64,000 nt of DNA from Salmonella enterica subsp. houtenae serovar Houten (lineage in GTDB: Bacteria; Pseudomonadota; Gammaproteobacteria; Enterobacterales; Enterobacteriaceae), in the NCBI GenBank assembly GCA_900478215.1, contig LS483478.1, forward strand, positions 4,216,001-4,280,000, read 5' to 3'. Under the pieces are notes generated by a model. The model searched no databases, was not told the DNA's origin, and worked only from the letters and a program-made list of their open reading frames with translations. Shown piece by piece: positions 24,657 to 34,617 of this stretch (positions are counted from its first letter, which is position 1; each line of letters opens with the position of its first letter). Position numbers and translations under genes: made by a program.

Positions 24657-25847
24657 ATGAAGATTAAAACTGGCGTAGGCATCCTCGCATTATCCGCACT
24701 CACGACGATGATGATTTCCGCCCCGGCTCTCGCCAAAATTGAAGAAGGCAAACTGGTTATCTGGATCAACGGCGACAAAGGCTATAACGGCCTGGCCGAC
24801 GTGGGTAAAAAATTCGAGCAAGACACCGGCATTAAAGTGACCGTTGAGCACCCGGATAAGCTGGAAGAGAAATTCCCGCAGGTGGCAGCGACCGGCGACG
24901 GCCCGGATATCATCTTCTGGGCGCACGATCGCTTTGGCGGCTATGCGCAATCGGGTCTGCTGGCGGAAATTACCCCGGATAAAACGTTCCAGGACAAACT
25001 CTATCCGTTCACCTGGGATGCGGTACGTTACAACGGTAAGCTGATTGCCTACCCCATCGCCGTTGAAGCCCTCTCCCTGATTTATAACAAAGACCTCGTC
25101 CCGAACCCGCCGAAAACCTGGGAAGAGATCCCGGCGCTGGATAAAGAGCTAAAAGCGAAAGGGAAATCAGCGATAATGTTCAACCTGCAAGAACCGTATT
25201 TCACCTGGCCTTTGATCGCCGCTGACGGCGGTTACGCATTCAAATTTGAAAACGGCAAGTATGACGTGAAAGACGTAGGCGTCGACAACGCCGGCGCGAA
25301 AGCGGGTCTGACGTTCCTGATCGATATGATCAAGAACAAAAATATGAGCGCCGATACTGATTACTCCATCGCCGAAGCGGCCTTCAATAAAGGCGAAACG
25401 GCAATGACCATCAACGGCCCGTGGGCATGGTCGAACATCGACAAGAGCAAAGTCAACTACGGCGTCACCCTGCTGCCGACTTTTAAAGGTAAACCCTCAA
25501 AACCGTTCGTTGGCGTGTTGAGCGCCGGGATTAACGCTGCCAGCCCGAATAAAGAGCTGGCGAAAGAGTTCCTCGAAAACTATCTGCTGACCGATCAGGG
25601 TCTGGAGGCGGTGAACAAAGATAAACCGCTGGGCGCCGTGGCGCTGAAATCTTTCCAGGAGCAGTTAGCGAAAGACCCGCGTATCGCCGCCACCATGGAT
25701 AACGCCCAGAAAGGCGAGATCATGCCGAATATTCCACAGATGTCCGCCTTCTGGTATGCGGTACGCACGGCTGTGATCAACGCCGCCAGCGGCCGTCAAA
25801 CCGTAGATGCCGCGCTGAAAGACGCCCAAAGCCGTATCACTAAGTAA
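24657..25847 (+). CDS. malE: MalE, maltose/maltodextrin-binding protein
   Basis: A 396-residue periplasmic binding protein. The start at 24657 (MKIKTGVGIL) is fixed by the GGGAG site 3-8 bases upstream and by E. coli length; a longer open frame runs back through the control region and is not used. Signal peptide residues 1-26 (ALA cleavage), mature KIEEGKLVIWINGDKGY. It delivers maltodextrins to MalFGK2 and interacts with the Tar chemoreceptor. First gene of malEFG. Confidence 0.98.
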   Translation: MKIKTGVGILALSALTTMMISAPALAKIEEGKLVIWINGDKGYNGLADVGKKFEQDTGIKVTVEHPDKLEEKFPQVAATGDGPDIIFWAHDRFGGYAQSGLLAEITPDKTFQDKLYPFTWDAVRYNGKLIAYPIAVEALSLIYNKDLVPNPPKTWEEIPALDKELKAKGKSAIMFNLQEPYFTWPLIAADGGYAFKFENGKYDVKDVGVDNAGAKAGLTFLIDMIKNKNMSADTDYSIAEAAFNKGETAMTINGPWAWSNIDKSKVNYGVTLLPTFKGKPSKPFVGVLSAGINAASPNKELAKEFLENYLLTDQGLEAVNKDKPLGAVALKSFQEQLAKDPRIAATMDNAQKGEIMPNIPQMSAFWYAVRTAVINAASGRQTVDAALKDAQSRITK

Positions 25848-25859
25848 TGCTGACGATGT

Positions 25860-25932
25860 GCCTGATGGCGCGACGCCTATCAGGCCTACAAAGTGTCGTA
25901 GGTCGGATAAGGCATTTATGCCGCCATCCGGC
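25860..25932. repeat. BIME between malE and malF
   Basis: Two REP units in opposite orientation: 25860-25889 (GCCTGATGGCGCGACG ... CAGGCCTAC) and 25898-25932. The malE-malF REP of E. coli is the classic example of a REP that stabilises upstream mRNA and so lets malE be expressed far above malF; the same arrangement is seen here. Confidence 0.92.
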
Positions 25933-25976
25933 ACATTTTCAGCCGCGAGATTTTATTGTTGTAGAGGAAGATCCCC

Positions 25977-27521
25977 ATGGATGTCATTAAAAAGAAACAT
26001 TGGTGGCAAAGCGACCCGCTTAAATGGTCAGTAATGGGTCTGCTGGCCCTGCTGGTGGGTTACCTTGTAGTTTTAATGTACGTACAAGGGGAGTATCTGT
26101 TCGCCATCATGACGCTGATTTTAAGCTCTGCTGGCCTGTATATTTTCGCGAATCGTAAAACCTACGCCTGGCGCTACGTTTACCCTGGCCTCGCCGGAAT
26201 GGGTCTGTTTGTGTTATTCCCGCTGGTTTGCACCATCGCCATCGCCTTTACTAACTACAGCAGCACCAACCAACTCACCTTTGAACGCGCCCAGCAAGTG
26301 CTGATGGATCGTTCTTATCAGGCAGGCAAAACCTATAACTTCGGTCTTTACCCGGCAGGCGATGAGTGGCAACTGGCTCTCACCGACGGGGAAACGGGCA
26401 AAAATTACCTCTCCGATGCGTTTTCCTTCGGCGGCGAACAAAAATTACAGTTGAAAGAGACCGATGCCCTGCCGGACGGCAAACGCGCCAATCTGCGGAT
26501 AATCACCCAGAACCGTCTGGCGCTGAACCAGATAACCGCCGTCCTGCCGGACGAAAGTAAAGTGATTATGAGTTCGCTACGTCAGTTTTCCGGCACCCGT
26601 CCGCTGTACACACTGGCTGATGACGGCCTGCTTACCAATAATCAGAGCGGCGTAAAATACCGGCCAAATAACGATAGCGGTTATTATCAGTCGATCAACG
26701 CCGACGGAGGCTGGGGTGATGAAAAACTCAGTCCCGGTTATACCGTTACTATCGGCGCGAAAAACTTTACGCGCGTCTTTACCGACGAAGGGATCCAGAA
26801 GCCCTTTTTCGCTATCTTCGTCTGGACCGTGGTCTTTTCGGTCCTCACTGTGGCGTTAACCGTGGCGGTTGGGATGGTATTGGCCTGCCTCGTACAGTGG
26901 GAAGCGCTGAAAGGTAAAGCTATCTACCGCGTCCTGCTGATTCTGCCCTACGCCGTACCGTCGTTTATTTCAATTTTGATTTTCAAAGGGTTATTCAACC
27001 AAAGCTTTGGCGAAATCAATATGATGCTGGGCGCGCTGTTTGGCATTAAACCGGCCTGGTTTAGCGACCCCAACACCGCGCGGGCAATGGTGATTATCGT
27101 GAATACCTGGCTGGGCTATCCCTACATGATGATTCTGTGCATGGGGTTGCTAAAGGCGATTCCGGACGACCTGTACGAAGCCTCCGCAATGGACGGCGCC
27201 GGTCCGTTTCAGAATTTCTTTAAAATCACCTTACCGCTGCTGATTAAGCCGCTGACGCCGCTGATGATCGCCAGCTTCGCCTTTAACTTTAATAACTTTG
27301 TACTGATTCAGCTATTGACCAACGGCGGGCCAGACCGTCTCGGTACCACTACGCCAGCCGGTTATACCGATCTACTCGTCAGCTACACCTATCGTATCGC
27401 CTTTGAAGGCGGCGGCGGTCAGGACTTCGGACTGGCGGCGGCAATTGCCACGCTGATCTTCCTGCTGGTAGGCGCGTTGGCAATAGTGAACCTGAAAGCC
27501 ACGCGTATGAAGTTTGATTAA
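25977..27521 (+). CDS. malF: MalF, maltose transporter permease subunit
   Basis: A 514-residue inner-membrane permease with eight helices and the large periplasmic P2 loop (about residues 93-275). The EAA motif that docks on MalK starts at residue 401 (EASAMDGAG). Length equals E. coli MalF. Start at ATG 25977 preceded by GAGGAAG. It is 14 bases upstream of malG. Confidence 0.98.
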
Positions 27522-27535
27522 GGGAGATAATAACA

Positions 27536-28426
27536 ATGGCTATGGTCCAACCCAAATCTCAAAAATTGCGTCTCTTCATCACGCACCTGGGGCTGTTGAT
27601 TTTCATCGCGGCGATCATGTTCCCGCTGCTGATGGTCATCGCTATCTCGCTGCGTGAAGGGAACTTCGCCACCGGGAGCCTGATCCCGGATAAAATATCC
27701 TGGGAACACTGGCGGCTGGCGCTGGGTTTCAGCGTGGAACATGCAGATGGTCGGGTAACGCCGCCTCCCTTCCCGGTACTGCTGTGGCTGTGGAACTCGG
27801 TGAAAATCGCCGGTATTACCGCCATCGGCATCGTGGCGCTCTCCACCACCTGCGCCTACGCTTTCGCACGGATGCGTTTTCCAGGTAAAGCAACACTGCT
27901 CAAAGGGATGCTGATTTTCCAGATGTTTCCGGCGGTATTGTCTCTGGTGGCGCTGTATGCGTTATTTGACCGACTGGGACAATACATTCCATTTATCGGA
28001 CTGAATACGCATGGCGGCGTGATCTTCGCCTATCTTGGCGGCATCGCGCTGCATGTCTGGACGATTAAAGGCTACTTCGAAACTATCGACAGCTCGCTGG
28101 AAGAGGCCGCAGCGCTGGATGGCGCAACCCCGTGGCAGGCATTCCGCCTGGTGTTGCTGCCGCTTTCCGTACCGATTCTGGCGGTGGTGTTTATTCTGTC
28201 GTTCATCGCAGCGATTACCGAAGTTCCGGTCGCCTCGTTGTTACTGCGCGATGTGGACAGCTATACGCTGGCCGTTGGTATGCAGCAATATCTCAACCCG
28301 CAAAACTACCTGTGGGGCGACTTTGCCGCCGCCGCCGTACTTTCCGCTATTCCTATCACCCTGGTGTTCCTGTTGGCGCAGCGCTGGCTGGTCAACGGCC
28401 TGACGGCAGGGGGGGTAAAAGGCTAA
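27536..28426 (+). CDS. malG: MalG, maltose transporter permease subunit
   Basis: A 296-residue inner-membrane permease with six helices, partner of MalF. The EAA motif is at about residue 190 ([11 protein letters not shown]). The C-terminal tail GGVKG inserts into the MalE binding site in the resting-transport complex. Start preceded by GGGAG. Last gene of malEFG, followed by a roughly 100-base 3' UTR with an intrinsic terminator. Confidence 0.98.
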
Positions 28427-28526
28427 TCTTTGTTATACCTGCCCGGAAACGGGCAATGCCACTGCCCTCAACTTATGTTATCCCCACTTATGGTCGTATT
28501 TTGGCGCTCTTCGGAGCGCCTTTTTT
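28427..28526 (+). ncRNA. malG 3' UTR, possible MdoR/MalH-type small RNA
   Basis: In E. coli a small RNA (MdoR/MalH) is processed from the 3' end of malEFG mRNA and ends at the malG terminator. The corresponding segment here is about 100 bases long, includes a small hairpin (TGCCCG/CGGGCA at about 28440-28455) and ends in a strong terminator with six T residues. The placement is by position only; I have not been able to compare its sequence. Confidence 0.35.
28503..28526 (+). terminator. Intrinsic terminator of malEFG
   Basis: GGCGCTC/GAGCGCC stem with a 4-base TTCG loop followed by TTTTTT, about 77 bases after the malG stop. Ideal for Hfq-bound 3' UTR-derived RNA as well as for termination. 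Confidence 0.92.
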
Positions 28527-28768
28527 ATGCGTTATAGACAGCGGCTGATTTTATGTTATTTGATAATGCCGTTATGATTATTTTCTTTTGTGCTTCGTAT
28601 CACGGAAAATATACCACCCAATTCGTTTTCGACACATTAAACAGAATTAAGATCACAGAAAAGATATAACGTAATGGTAATGTAAAAAATGATAATTGTC
28701 TTCCCTGCCCGTTAAAACCACCATCATCCACACTGACAAAATGGCTGCATCCTCTAAGGCAGGTCTGG

Positions 28769-30244
28769 ATGAATACCCAATATAATTCCCGTTATATTTT
28801 TTCGATTACCTTAGTCGCAACGTTAGGAGGGTTATTATTCGGCTATGATACCGCTGTTATTTCCGGTACCGTCGAGTCATTAAACACTGTTTTTGTCGCG
28901 CCGCAGCAGTTAAGCGAATCCGCCGCCAACTCGCTGCTAGGCTTTTGCGTTGCCAGCGCGCTGATTGGCTGTATCATCGGCGGCGCGATTGGCGGCTACT
29001 GTAGTAACCGTTTTGGTCGTCGAGATTCTTTAAAAATCGCCGCCCTGTTATTTTTTATTTCCGGCGTAGGTTCCGCCTGGCCGGAGTTAGGATTTACCAC
29101 CATTAACCCTGATAACGCCGTACCAGTTTATTTGGCTGGATACGTCCCCGAATTTGTCATTTATCGCATTATCGGCGGGATTGGCGTCGGCTTAGCCTCA
29201 ATGTTGTCACCGATGTATATTGCCGAACTGGCCCCTGCCCACATTCGTGGAAAACTGGTCTCATTTAACCAGTTCGCCATTATTTTTGGACAACTGCTGG
29301 TTTACTGTGTGAACTATTTTATTGCCAAATCCGGCGACGCCATCTGGCTGAATTCGAACGGCTGGCGATATATGTTTGCTTCGGAATGTATTCCGGCGCT
29401 GCTCTTTTTACTATTGCTGTATACCGTACCGGAAAGCCCACGTTGGTTGATGGCACACGGCAGAAATGAACAAGCGGAAGGTATTCTGCGCAAAATTATG
29501 GGGGCTTCACTGGCAAGCCAGGCGATGCAGGAAATCACCCATTCGCTGGAGAATGGTCGCAAAACGGGCGGACGCCTGCTGATGTTTGGCGCAGGCGTGA
29601 TTGCGATTGGCATCATGTTGTCCGTCTTCCAGCAATTTGTTGGCATCAACGTGGTGCTGTATTACGCGCCGGAGGTTTTTAAAACTCTGGGCGCCAGTAC
29701 CGATATCGCGCTGCTACAGACAATTATTGTCGGCGTCATTAACCTGAGCTTTACCGTTCTTGCCATCATGACGGTAGATAAATTTGGCCGCAAGCCGCTG
29801 CAAATTATCGGCGCGTTGGGTATGGCTTTAGGAATGTTTAGCCTCGGCACTGCCTTTTACACTCAGGCGCCGGGCATCGTGGCATTATTATCAATGCTGT
29901 TCTACGTCGCCGCATTCGCGATGTCCTGGGGACCGGTCTGCTGGGTATTGCTGGCGGAAATCTTCCCCAACGCCATTCGCGGCAAAGCGCTCGCCATTGC
30001 TGTCGCCGCGCAGTGGTTGGCGAACTACTTTGTCTCCTGGACCTTCCCAATGATGGATAAAAACTCATGGCTGGTCGCCCATTTCCACAACGGTTTCTCC
30101 TACTGGATCTACGGTGTGATGGGCGTTCTGGCGGCGCTATTCATGTGGAAGTTTGTACCGGAAACCAAAGGCAAAACGCTGGAAGAACTTGAGGAGTTAT
30201 GGACGCCAGCAGAAGAGAAAACGCCGAAAGCCGCCATACAATAA
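28769..30244 (+). CDS. xylE: XylE, D-xylose:proton symporter
   Basis: A 491-residue sugar porter of the major facilitator superfamily with 12 transmembrane helices. Family signatures are present: GRRDSLK after helix 2, PESPRWL before the central loop, GRKP after helix 8 and PETKGKT at the C-terminus. Q and W residues of the xylose site (QQFVGIN) are conserved. Length and sequence match E. coli XylE. The 240 bases upstream are AT-rich and should hold its promoter; I could not resolve XylR or CRP sites. Hairpin 30255-30285 lies after the stop. Confidence 0.95.
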   Translation: MNTQYNSRYIFSITLVATLGGLLFGYDTAVISGTVESLNTVFVAPQQLSESAANSLLGFCVASALIGCIIGGAIGGYCSNRFGRRDSLKIAALLFFISGVGSAWPELGFTTINPDNAVPVYLAGYVPEFVIYRIIGGIGVGLASMLSPMYIAELAPAHIRGKLVSFNQFAIIFGQLLVYCVNYFIAKSGDAIWLNSNGWRYMFASECIPALLFLLLLYTVPESPRWLMAHGRNEQAEGILRKIMGASLASQAMQEITHSLENGRKTGGRLLMFGAGVIAIGIMLSVFQQFVGINVVLYYAPEVFKTLGASTDIALLQTIIVGVINLSFTVLAIMTVDKFGRKPLQIIGALGMALGMFSLGTAFYTQAPGIVALLSMLFYVAAFAMSWGPVCWVLLAEIFPNAIRGKALAIAVAAQWLANYFVSWTFPMMDKNSWLVAHFHNGFSYWIYGVMGVLAALFMWKFVPETKGKTLEELEELWTPAEEKTPKAAIQ

Positions 30245-30254
30245 GCTGATTTAT

Positions 30255-30285
30255 CGCCACGCCGTACTTTCGTTACGGTGTGGCG
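30255..30285. terminator. Hairpin between convergent xylE and psiE
   Basis: CGCCACGCCGTA pairs with TACGGTGTGGCG with one G-T and a short loop (CTTTCGT). It lies 10 bases after the xylE stop and 5 bases after the psiE stop on the other strand, so it can serve both; no long T run follows on either side. Confidence 0.6.
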
Positions 30286-30289
30286 ACAC

Positions 30290-30700
30290 CTATTCTCGTC
30301 TTAGCCGATTTGAATTACATAACCACAAGGTGATAACCAACAGTAGGATCGCCGCCGAATAGAGTAATACATCCATCGGCGTTTTATGATCGACAATGAT
30401 CAGGCGCACAATCGCCGTGATCCCAATGTACACGAAATAGCGCAGTGGAAAGTGAAGGCCAGACTTAAAGTACTTCACAATCAGCGCAATAAATTCAAAA
30501 TAAAGAAAGTAGATCACCAACCCTTCTACCAGTTCATATTTACTGGCTTGCTCAGGCACGAATAAGGCATCCACCAGATGCACCGTCTCTTTACCGAGAA
30601 AAATGACCAGAATCAGGCCGAGGGTCAGCAGCCCCACATTCAGTACGTTTTGTAAAATCGTGGCGATGAACTCAAGATGTGAGCGTGATAATGACATCAT
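30290..30700 (-). CDS. psiE: PsiE, phosphate-starvation-inducible membrane protein
   Basis: A 136-residue inner-membrane protein with four predicted helices; in E. coli it is induced by PhoB and repressed by cAMP-CRP. Function unknown. A CRP-like TGTGA-N6-TCTAT sequence is seen at about 30748-30763, upstream of the start, in line with that regulation. Start at 30700 (MMSLSRSHLEF) preceded by GGGGGG. Confidence 0.93.
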   Translation of the reverse strand: MMSLSRSHLEFIATILQNVLNVGLLTLGLILVIFLGKETVHLVDALFVPEQASKYELVEGLVIYFLYFEFIALIVKYFKSGLHFPLRYFVYIGITAIVRLIIVDHKTPMDVLLYSAAILLLVITLWLCNSNRLRRE

Positions 30701-30804
30701 AACAGCCCCCCTTTTCTCTGTAGCGAGGTTTCTGTATAACGCACAAATGTGACGAACATCTATATTTTTTATTTATGTTTATATTTTGTTCTATAAGATG
30801 TTTT

Positions 30805-30840
30805 GCCGGATAGCGCCGTGAACGCCTTATCCGGCCTGAG
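30805..30840. repeat. REP unit between psiE and yjbH
   Basis: GCCGGATAGCGCCGTG with CTTATCCGGCCTGAG forms the standard REP palindrome, 3 bases after the yjbH stop. Confidence 0.85.
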
Positions 30841-30842
30841 TA

Positions 30843-32939
30843 TTAACGGAAATTTACGCTCCTGTCGCTGGTCATATCATACAGGCCAAACTTACGGCCA
30901 AGCTGTTGACCACCATCACGCGTCAGCGGCGTCCAGCCAATTGCCGCGCGACTACGAGTTGGACCGGACGAGAAGAGATCCAGCGGCACGGAAACATATA
31001 CGCCTTTGGTAAAATCCCCTTCCCCATATTCATCCGGCGACGCGTCGGTAATCGTCGCGTAACCGCCGACAACGACGCCGCTATCGAAACGTTTGGCGAT
31101 TTCCAGCGTGCCGCCTTTATCGCCCGCCAGATACTGACCAACGCTGGCTTTCACCAGCACATCCTGGGCGAACGACGGCGTCCAGTATGCGGTCAAATGT
31201 CCGGTCTTCACGCTGTAATCGGTAAACTTCATCATATCCTGCGCGCTACGCCAGTCACGCTGTTTCACATAGTTGGCATCCAGACCAAACGCCCAATTGC
31301 TGTCTAGCGGGCGATACAGTACTTCCGCCCCGGCACCGCCAAACATAGTCTCCAGATAACCGCCGTAGACCTGCCCATAGAAACCATTGCCAAAATACTG
31401 GAAGTAGTTGGCCTGTAGGTTATTCACATAGACATCATTCTGCACATACTCACGGACATGCGTACGTACCCGCGGCAGATGCGAATCCTTCGGCGGATTG
31501 GTGTAGTTAAATTTGTCGTAGTTGTTGGCGATATTGGCAAACACGCTGCCCGTGGTGAGCAGATGATCAGTGACCCACAGATCCGCCGTTCCCATTACGC
31601 CCAACTGATACATATAGAAGTTTTCCGGGCCGCCTACCGACTGATTCAGCACGGGATCAAGATGAAAATCAACGCGCGACTTGTCGATATACCACCCCTG
31701 TTCAGTACTCTCTGGCACGATCGGCTCCACGCGTTTTTGCGCCAGTGGGGTTTCATGTCCCAGCGGTTCGCCTTCCAGATGGCGTTTCAGGCTGGCGACA
31801 TCGGTTTCAGTGGTGACCTGCGGCAGATTAAGACGGTTTTCCGTCACGCGGATCGTGCGGATCCCCTCCGGCAGATCGTTCATGACGATCAGGTTAGCGC
31901 GCACGATCCCTTCACGGGAGTCGCGGTACTTCACCTGTTCGCCGGTAACGTACAGCGTATCGCCTTTGACCTGGATTTTCGGGTCAGCCAGACCGGCATT
32001 ATATTTCAATAACGTTAATTGATTAGCCACTACCGAATGTTGCAGGATGGCATCCTGCGGCTGTGGTCGGTATTGCGGGCGTGAATTGTCATGATACGCA
32101 GGACGCAAATCGTTGAAATTGGTGCGCAGCGTGACGCCAAACATAAAGGTGTTGCCGCGCTCGTAGCTGAGGTTAACGTCGGCCCAATCGGTGACGCGGT
32201 AAATGGCGCCGACGTTAAACTTGCTCTTCTGTTCCAGTTTACCCGCAAAATCCTGCTGATAGTTATTGCCTTCATACTCCAGCTTCAGGCGTAACGGTTG
32301 CCACGGGGTCTGGTATTCCACTCCGCCAAACAGCGAAGCCGGGCCATGAAACATATCGCTACCGTCGACAGAACCTGCCTCTTTGTAGCTGTTATCACGC
32401 AAACAGAATTTATCACTATATGAACAGAAAGGATTAGACACATTGCCGCTGGTGCCAAGATAGCCCCAGCCGAGACCTAATGAAAAGTCAAACGGCCCCC
32501 AGGCCTTACTCGCTACAATATATTCCGCATCAAACAGCCCCGTCCCGCCGATATCGCGCGCGCCAACCGCCACCTGCGGCATCCAGTAACTCTCTTCCCA
32601 CAACCGCAGTTTCACATCAAACGCTTTATCTTTGTATGTCTGGTCGCCGGAGAATGATTCCACGCTGCTGTACTTTTTCGTACGGACATCGGTATAGCGC
32701 AACGTGGTTTCCAGCCACGGGAAAAGCTGCACCGAAGCCGAGTAGTAGCGGTACTGATCGTTATCGCGATAGTTCAGGCTCATCTCCCCTTCACGCGCCA
32801 TACGCGCTGTCGGCGTTTGCAGCAGGCCCACGCCGCCAAAGTCAGATTGTGAAGGCCCAACAGGGGCTGGATATGTTTCGGCATGGCAGGCCGCGCTAAT
32901 ACCCAGCGCCAGCACGCTGAGCAGATGTGTTTTTTTCAT
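30843..32939 (-). CDS. yjbH: YjbH, GfcD-like outer-membrane exopolysaccharide protein
   Basis: A 698-residue exported protein with a signal peptide of about 20 residues (CHA cleavage). It belongs to the YjbH/GfcD family of large outer-membrane barrels associated with group 4 capsule-type secretion. The start at 32939 (MKKTHLL) matches E. coli and overlaps the yjbG stop by one base (TAATG), showing translational coupling; the longer open frame into yjbG is not used. Last gene of yjbEFGH, an Rcs-controlled operon affecting exopolysaccharide in E. coli. Confidence 0.94.
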   Translation of the reverse strand: MKKTHLLSVLALGISAACHAETYPAPVGPSQSDFGGVGLLQTPTARMAREGEMSLNYRDNDQYRYYSASVQLFPWLETTLRYTDVRTKKYSSVESFSGDQTYKDKAFDVKLRLWEESYWMPQVAVGARDIGGTGLFDAEYIVASKAWGPFDFSLGLGWGYLGTSGNVSNPFCSYSDKFCLRDNSYKEAGSVDGSDMFHGPASLFGGVEYQTPWQPLRLKLEYEGNNYQQDFAGKLEQKSKFNVGAIYRVTDWADVNLSYERGNTFMFGVTLRTNFNDLRPAYHDNSRPQYRPQPQDAILQHSVVANQLTLLKYNAGLADPKIQVKGDTLYVTGEQVKYRDSREGIVRANLIVMNDLPEGIRTIRVTENRLNLPQVTTETDVASLKRHLEGEPLGHETPLAQKRVEPIVPESTEQGWYIDKSRVDFHLDPVLNQSVGGPENFYMYQLGVMGTADLWVTDHLLTTGSVFANIANNYDKFNYTNPPKDSHLPRVRTHVREYVQNDVYVNNLQANYFQYFGNGFYGQVYGGYLETMFGGAGAEVLYRPLDSNWAFGLDANYVKQRDWRSAQDMMKFTDYSVKTGHLTAYWTPSFAQDVLVKASVGQYLAGDKGGTLEIAKRFDSGVVVGGYATITDASPDEYGEGDFTKGVYVSVPLDLFSSGPTRSRAAIGWTPLTRDGGQQLGRKFGLYDMTSDRSVNFR

Positions 32940-33676
32940 TATTCCGGTATCCGCTGCGTCAGGGTATGAAGAATGTCGGCATTCATCGCCTCTGGCGTGC
33001 CGCGCCAAAGGGAATCGGCAAAACCGACAAAAATAATGCTGCCGGGCATCGGCTCGATATGACGCTTATTCCAGTAAGCCACCGGCGCTTTTTGGCTGCG
33101 TCCATCAGGATAAACCACCCAGGCATAGCTCCGATCCGCGCCGCTGAGTAAGCGTTGACCCTCGAGATAGCTGGCGACGTCCCGCCCAGGGACGAACGGC
33201 TGGTTGCCCGGTTGGCTAATCAAGCCGAAGATCGTAACTTGCGTGGGCTGCGGTCCGACCCAGAGCGTGTAGTTACCTTGCAGCGGCGGGTTACCGCGTT
33301 CGCTCACGCGAACCACGTCAGGATCAAGATTCACGAATTGTCTGCCCGTTACCTTCACCGCCTGAATCTGTCGGCGCAGTGTGTTTATCGCGGCTGCAGC
33401 ATCGCCGTCTTCCTCTGCGCTGAGCGCCGTCAGTCGCCCGAGGAGTTCCTGTTGCTGCTGACGCGCCGTCACGGTCGCCTGTTCTTCGCCTATCACAGCA
33501 GCAGGCCACCAGCTCATTGCCAGGCGCGGCTGTCCGACTAAATCGAGCAGAAGCTCAGCGCCTGTCAGCGTTTTAGGCTCGCTATTACCGTGGGTAAAAA
33601 CGGTAACAACGCCGCTGGCAAAGGCGGATGACGCGACAAAGGCCAGCGCCAACGCGCTTATCGTCCTTTTCATCAT
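32939..33676 (-). CDS. yjbG: YjbG, GfcC-like exopolysaccharide accessory protein
   Basis: A 245-residue periplasmic protein with signal peptide residues 1-20 (ASA cleavage), homologous to GfcC/YmcB of the group 4 capsule operon. Beta-grasp-like repeats (FGLISQPGNQPFVPGRDVASYLEG near residues 150-175) recall the SLBB-type fold. It overlaps yjbF by 4 bases and yjbH by one. Confidence 0.92.
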   Translation of the reverse strand: MMKRTISALALAFVASSAFASGVVTVFTHGNSEPKTLTGAELLLDLVGQPRLAMSWWPAAVIGEEQATVTARQQQQELLGRLTALSAEEDGDAAAAINTLRRQIQAVKVTGRQFVNLDPDVVRVSERGNPPLQGNYTLWVGPQPTQVTIFGLISQPGNQPFVPGRDVASYLEGQRLLSGADRSYAWVVYPDGRSQKAPVAYWNKRHIEPMPGSIIFVGFADSLWRGTPEAMNADILHTLTQRIPE

Positions 33677-34311
33677 GATTTTGCCGCCTTAATCAGCGTG
33701 GTTTTCACCGGAAAATAATTCGCGCCCAGATACTGTTCCGCCTGGCGAATTTGGCCTTCGTTATCAACCCAGTAGCGATTACGCCAGCGTGTTTGATCGG
33801 TCGTCACCTCTTCATCCAACACCCGCACGGCGGTTTCCTCACTGCCGACGCTAACGCTATCGGTCCCTTGCCATGTAAAAACGGAACGGGCGGTGGCGTA
33901 ACGCGCCTGGCGATGTTCGGTCCAGCCCAGGGTGCGAGTCCAGGTCGCGCCATCGATAATCTGTCCAGGTTTCGCCAGCGGGTCAGCCGGCAGATTATTC
34001 ACATCGATCAGGTTGTCGCCGCCGAGCAGAGTTTTGACCAGACGGCCATGCTGCGTCACGATCGTCGCGCCATCCTGCGTCACCCATTTCTGCTGCCCGT
34101 TTTCCGAGAAAGCGAGCACCACAAACAGTTGAGGACCGCCGTTAAGCTGCATGTACTGGCTGGCATAAGGCATGTTTTGAATATCGTCATCCGTTAGCTG
34201 TACGCCTGGCGTACCGAACAAACTGTCCCACAGTGAATTGCCCAGGCCTTTAGTGGTGGCCGAACACGCCTGTAATAGCAGGCAAATCAGGATAAGTGCG
34301 AGTCGCTTCAC
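33673..34311 (-). CDS. yjbF: YjbF, GfcB-like lipoprotein
   Basis: A 212-residue lipoprotein of the YjbF/GfcB family. The GTG start at 34311 (VKRLALILICLLLQAC) gives the E. coli length, with lipobox LQAC and Cys16; an ATG ten codons upstream is possible but lacks a signal-like N-terminus. Part of the Rcs-regulated yjbEFGH exopolysaccharide operon; overlaps yjbG by 4 bases. Confidence 0.92.
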   Translation of the reverse strand: MKRLALILICLLLQACSATTKGLGNSLWDSLFGTPGVQLTDDDIQNMPYASQYMQLNGGPQLFVVLAFSENGQQKWVTQDGATIVTQHGRLVKTLLGGDNLIDVNNLPADPLAKPGQIIDGATWTRTLGWTEHRQARYATARSVFTWQGTDSVSVGSEETAVRVLDEEVTTDQTRWRNRYWVDNEGQIRQAEQYLGANYFPVKTTLIKAAKS

Positions 34312-34374
34312 GACGCTTCTCCAGAGGGGCAAAATAACCACACCGGAGTGTGGTTATGGTTAAACGTACCGATA

Positions 34375-34617
34375 CTACTGGGTACTGGTGGTCGTGGTGG
34401 TCGTAGTTCCGGTATTGGAACCATCGCCGCCGGTTGCCGCTAACGCGACGCCCACCGCCGAGCTTACGGTGCTAACGCTGGTGGCGGAGGAGCTTCCCGC
34501 CGATACCGACGTCGCTGCCAACCCTGCCGCGTCACCCACCTGAACGGGGGCTGCCGAGACAGATGTCGCCGCAAGCGCGGTTATGGCAAAAATGCCATAC
34601 AGTACTTTTTTCATCAT
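34375..34617 (-). CDS. yjbE: YjbE, small Ser/Thr-rich secreted protein
   Basis: An 80-residue protein with a signal peptide (residues 1-22, SAA cleavage) and a mature chain of low complexity: repeated AATSVS units, then a run of threonines (about residues 70-78). It resembles GfcA/YmcD in composition. First gene of yjbEFGH and the point of RcsB control in E. coli. The 63-base gap to yjbF has no terminator. Confidence 0.88.
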   Translation of the reverse strand: MMKKVLYGIFAITALAATSVSAAPVQVGDAAGLAATSVSAGSSSATSVSTVSSAVGVALAATGGDGSNTGTTTTTTTSTQ

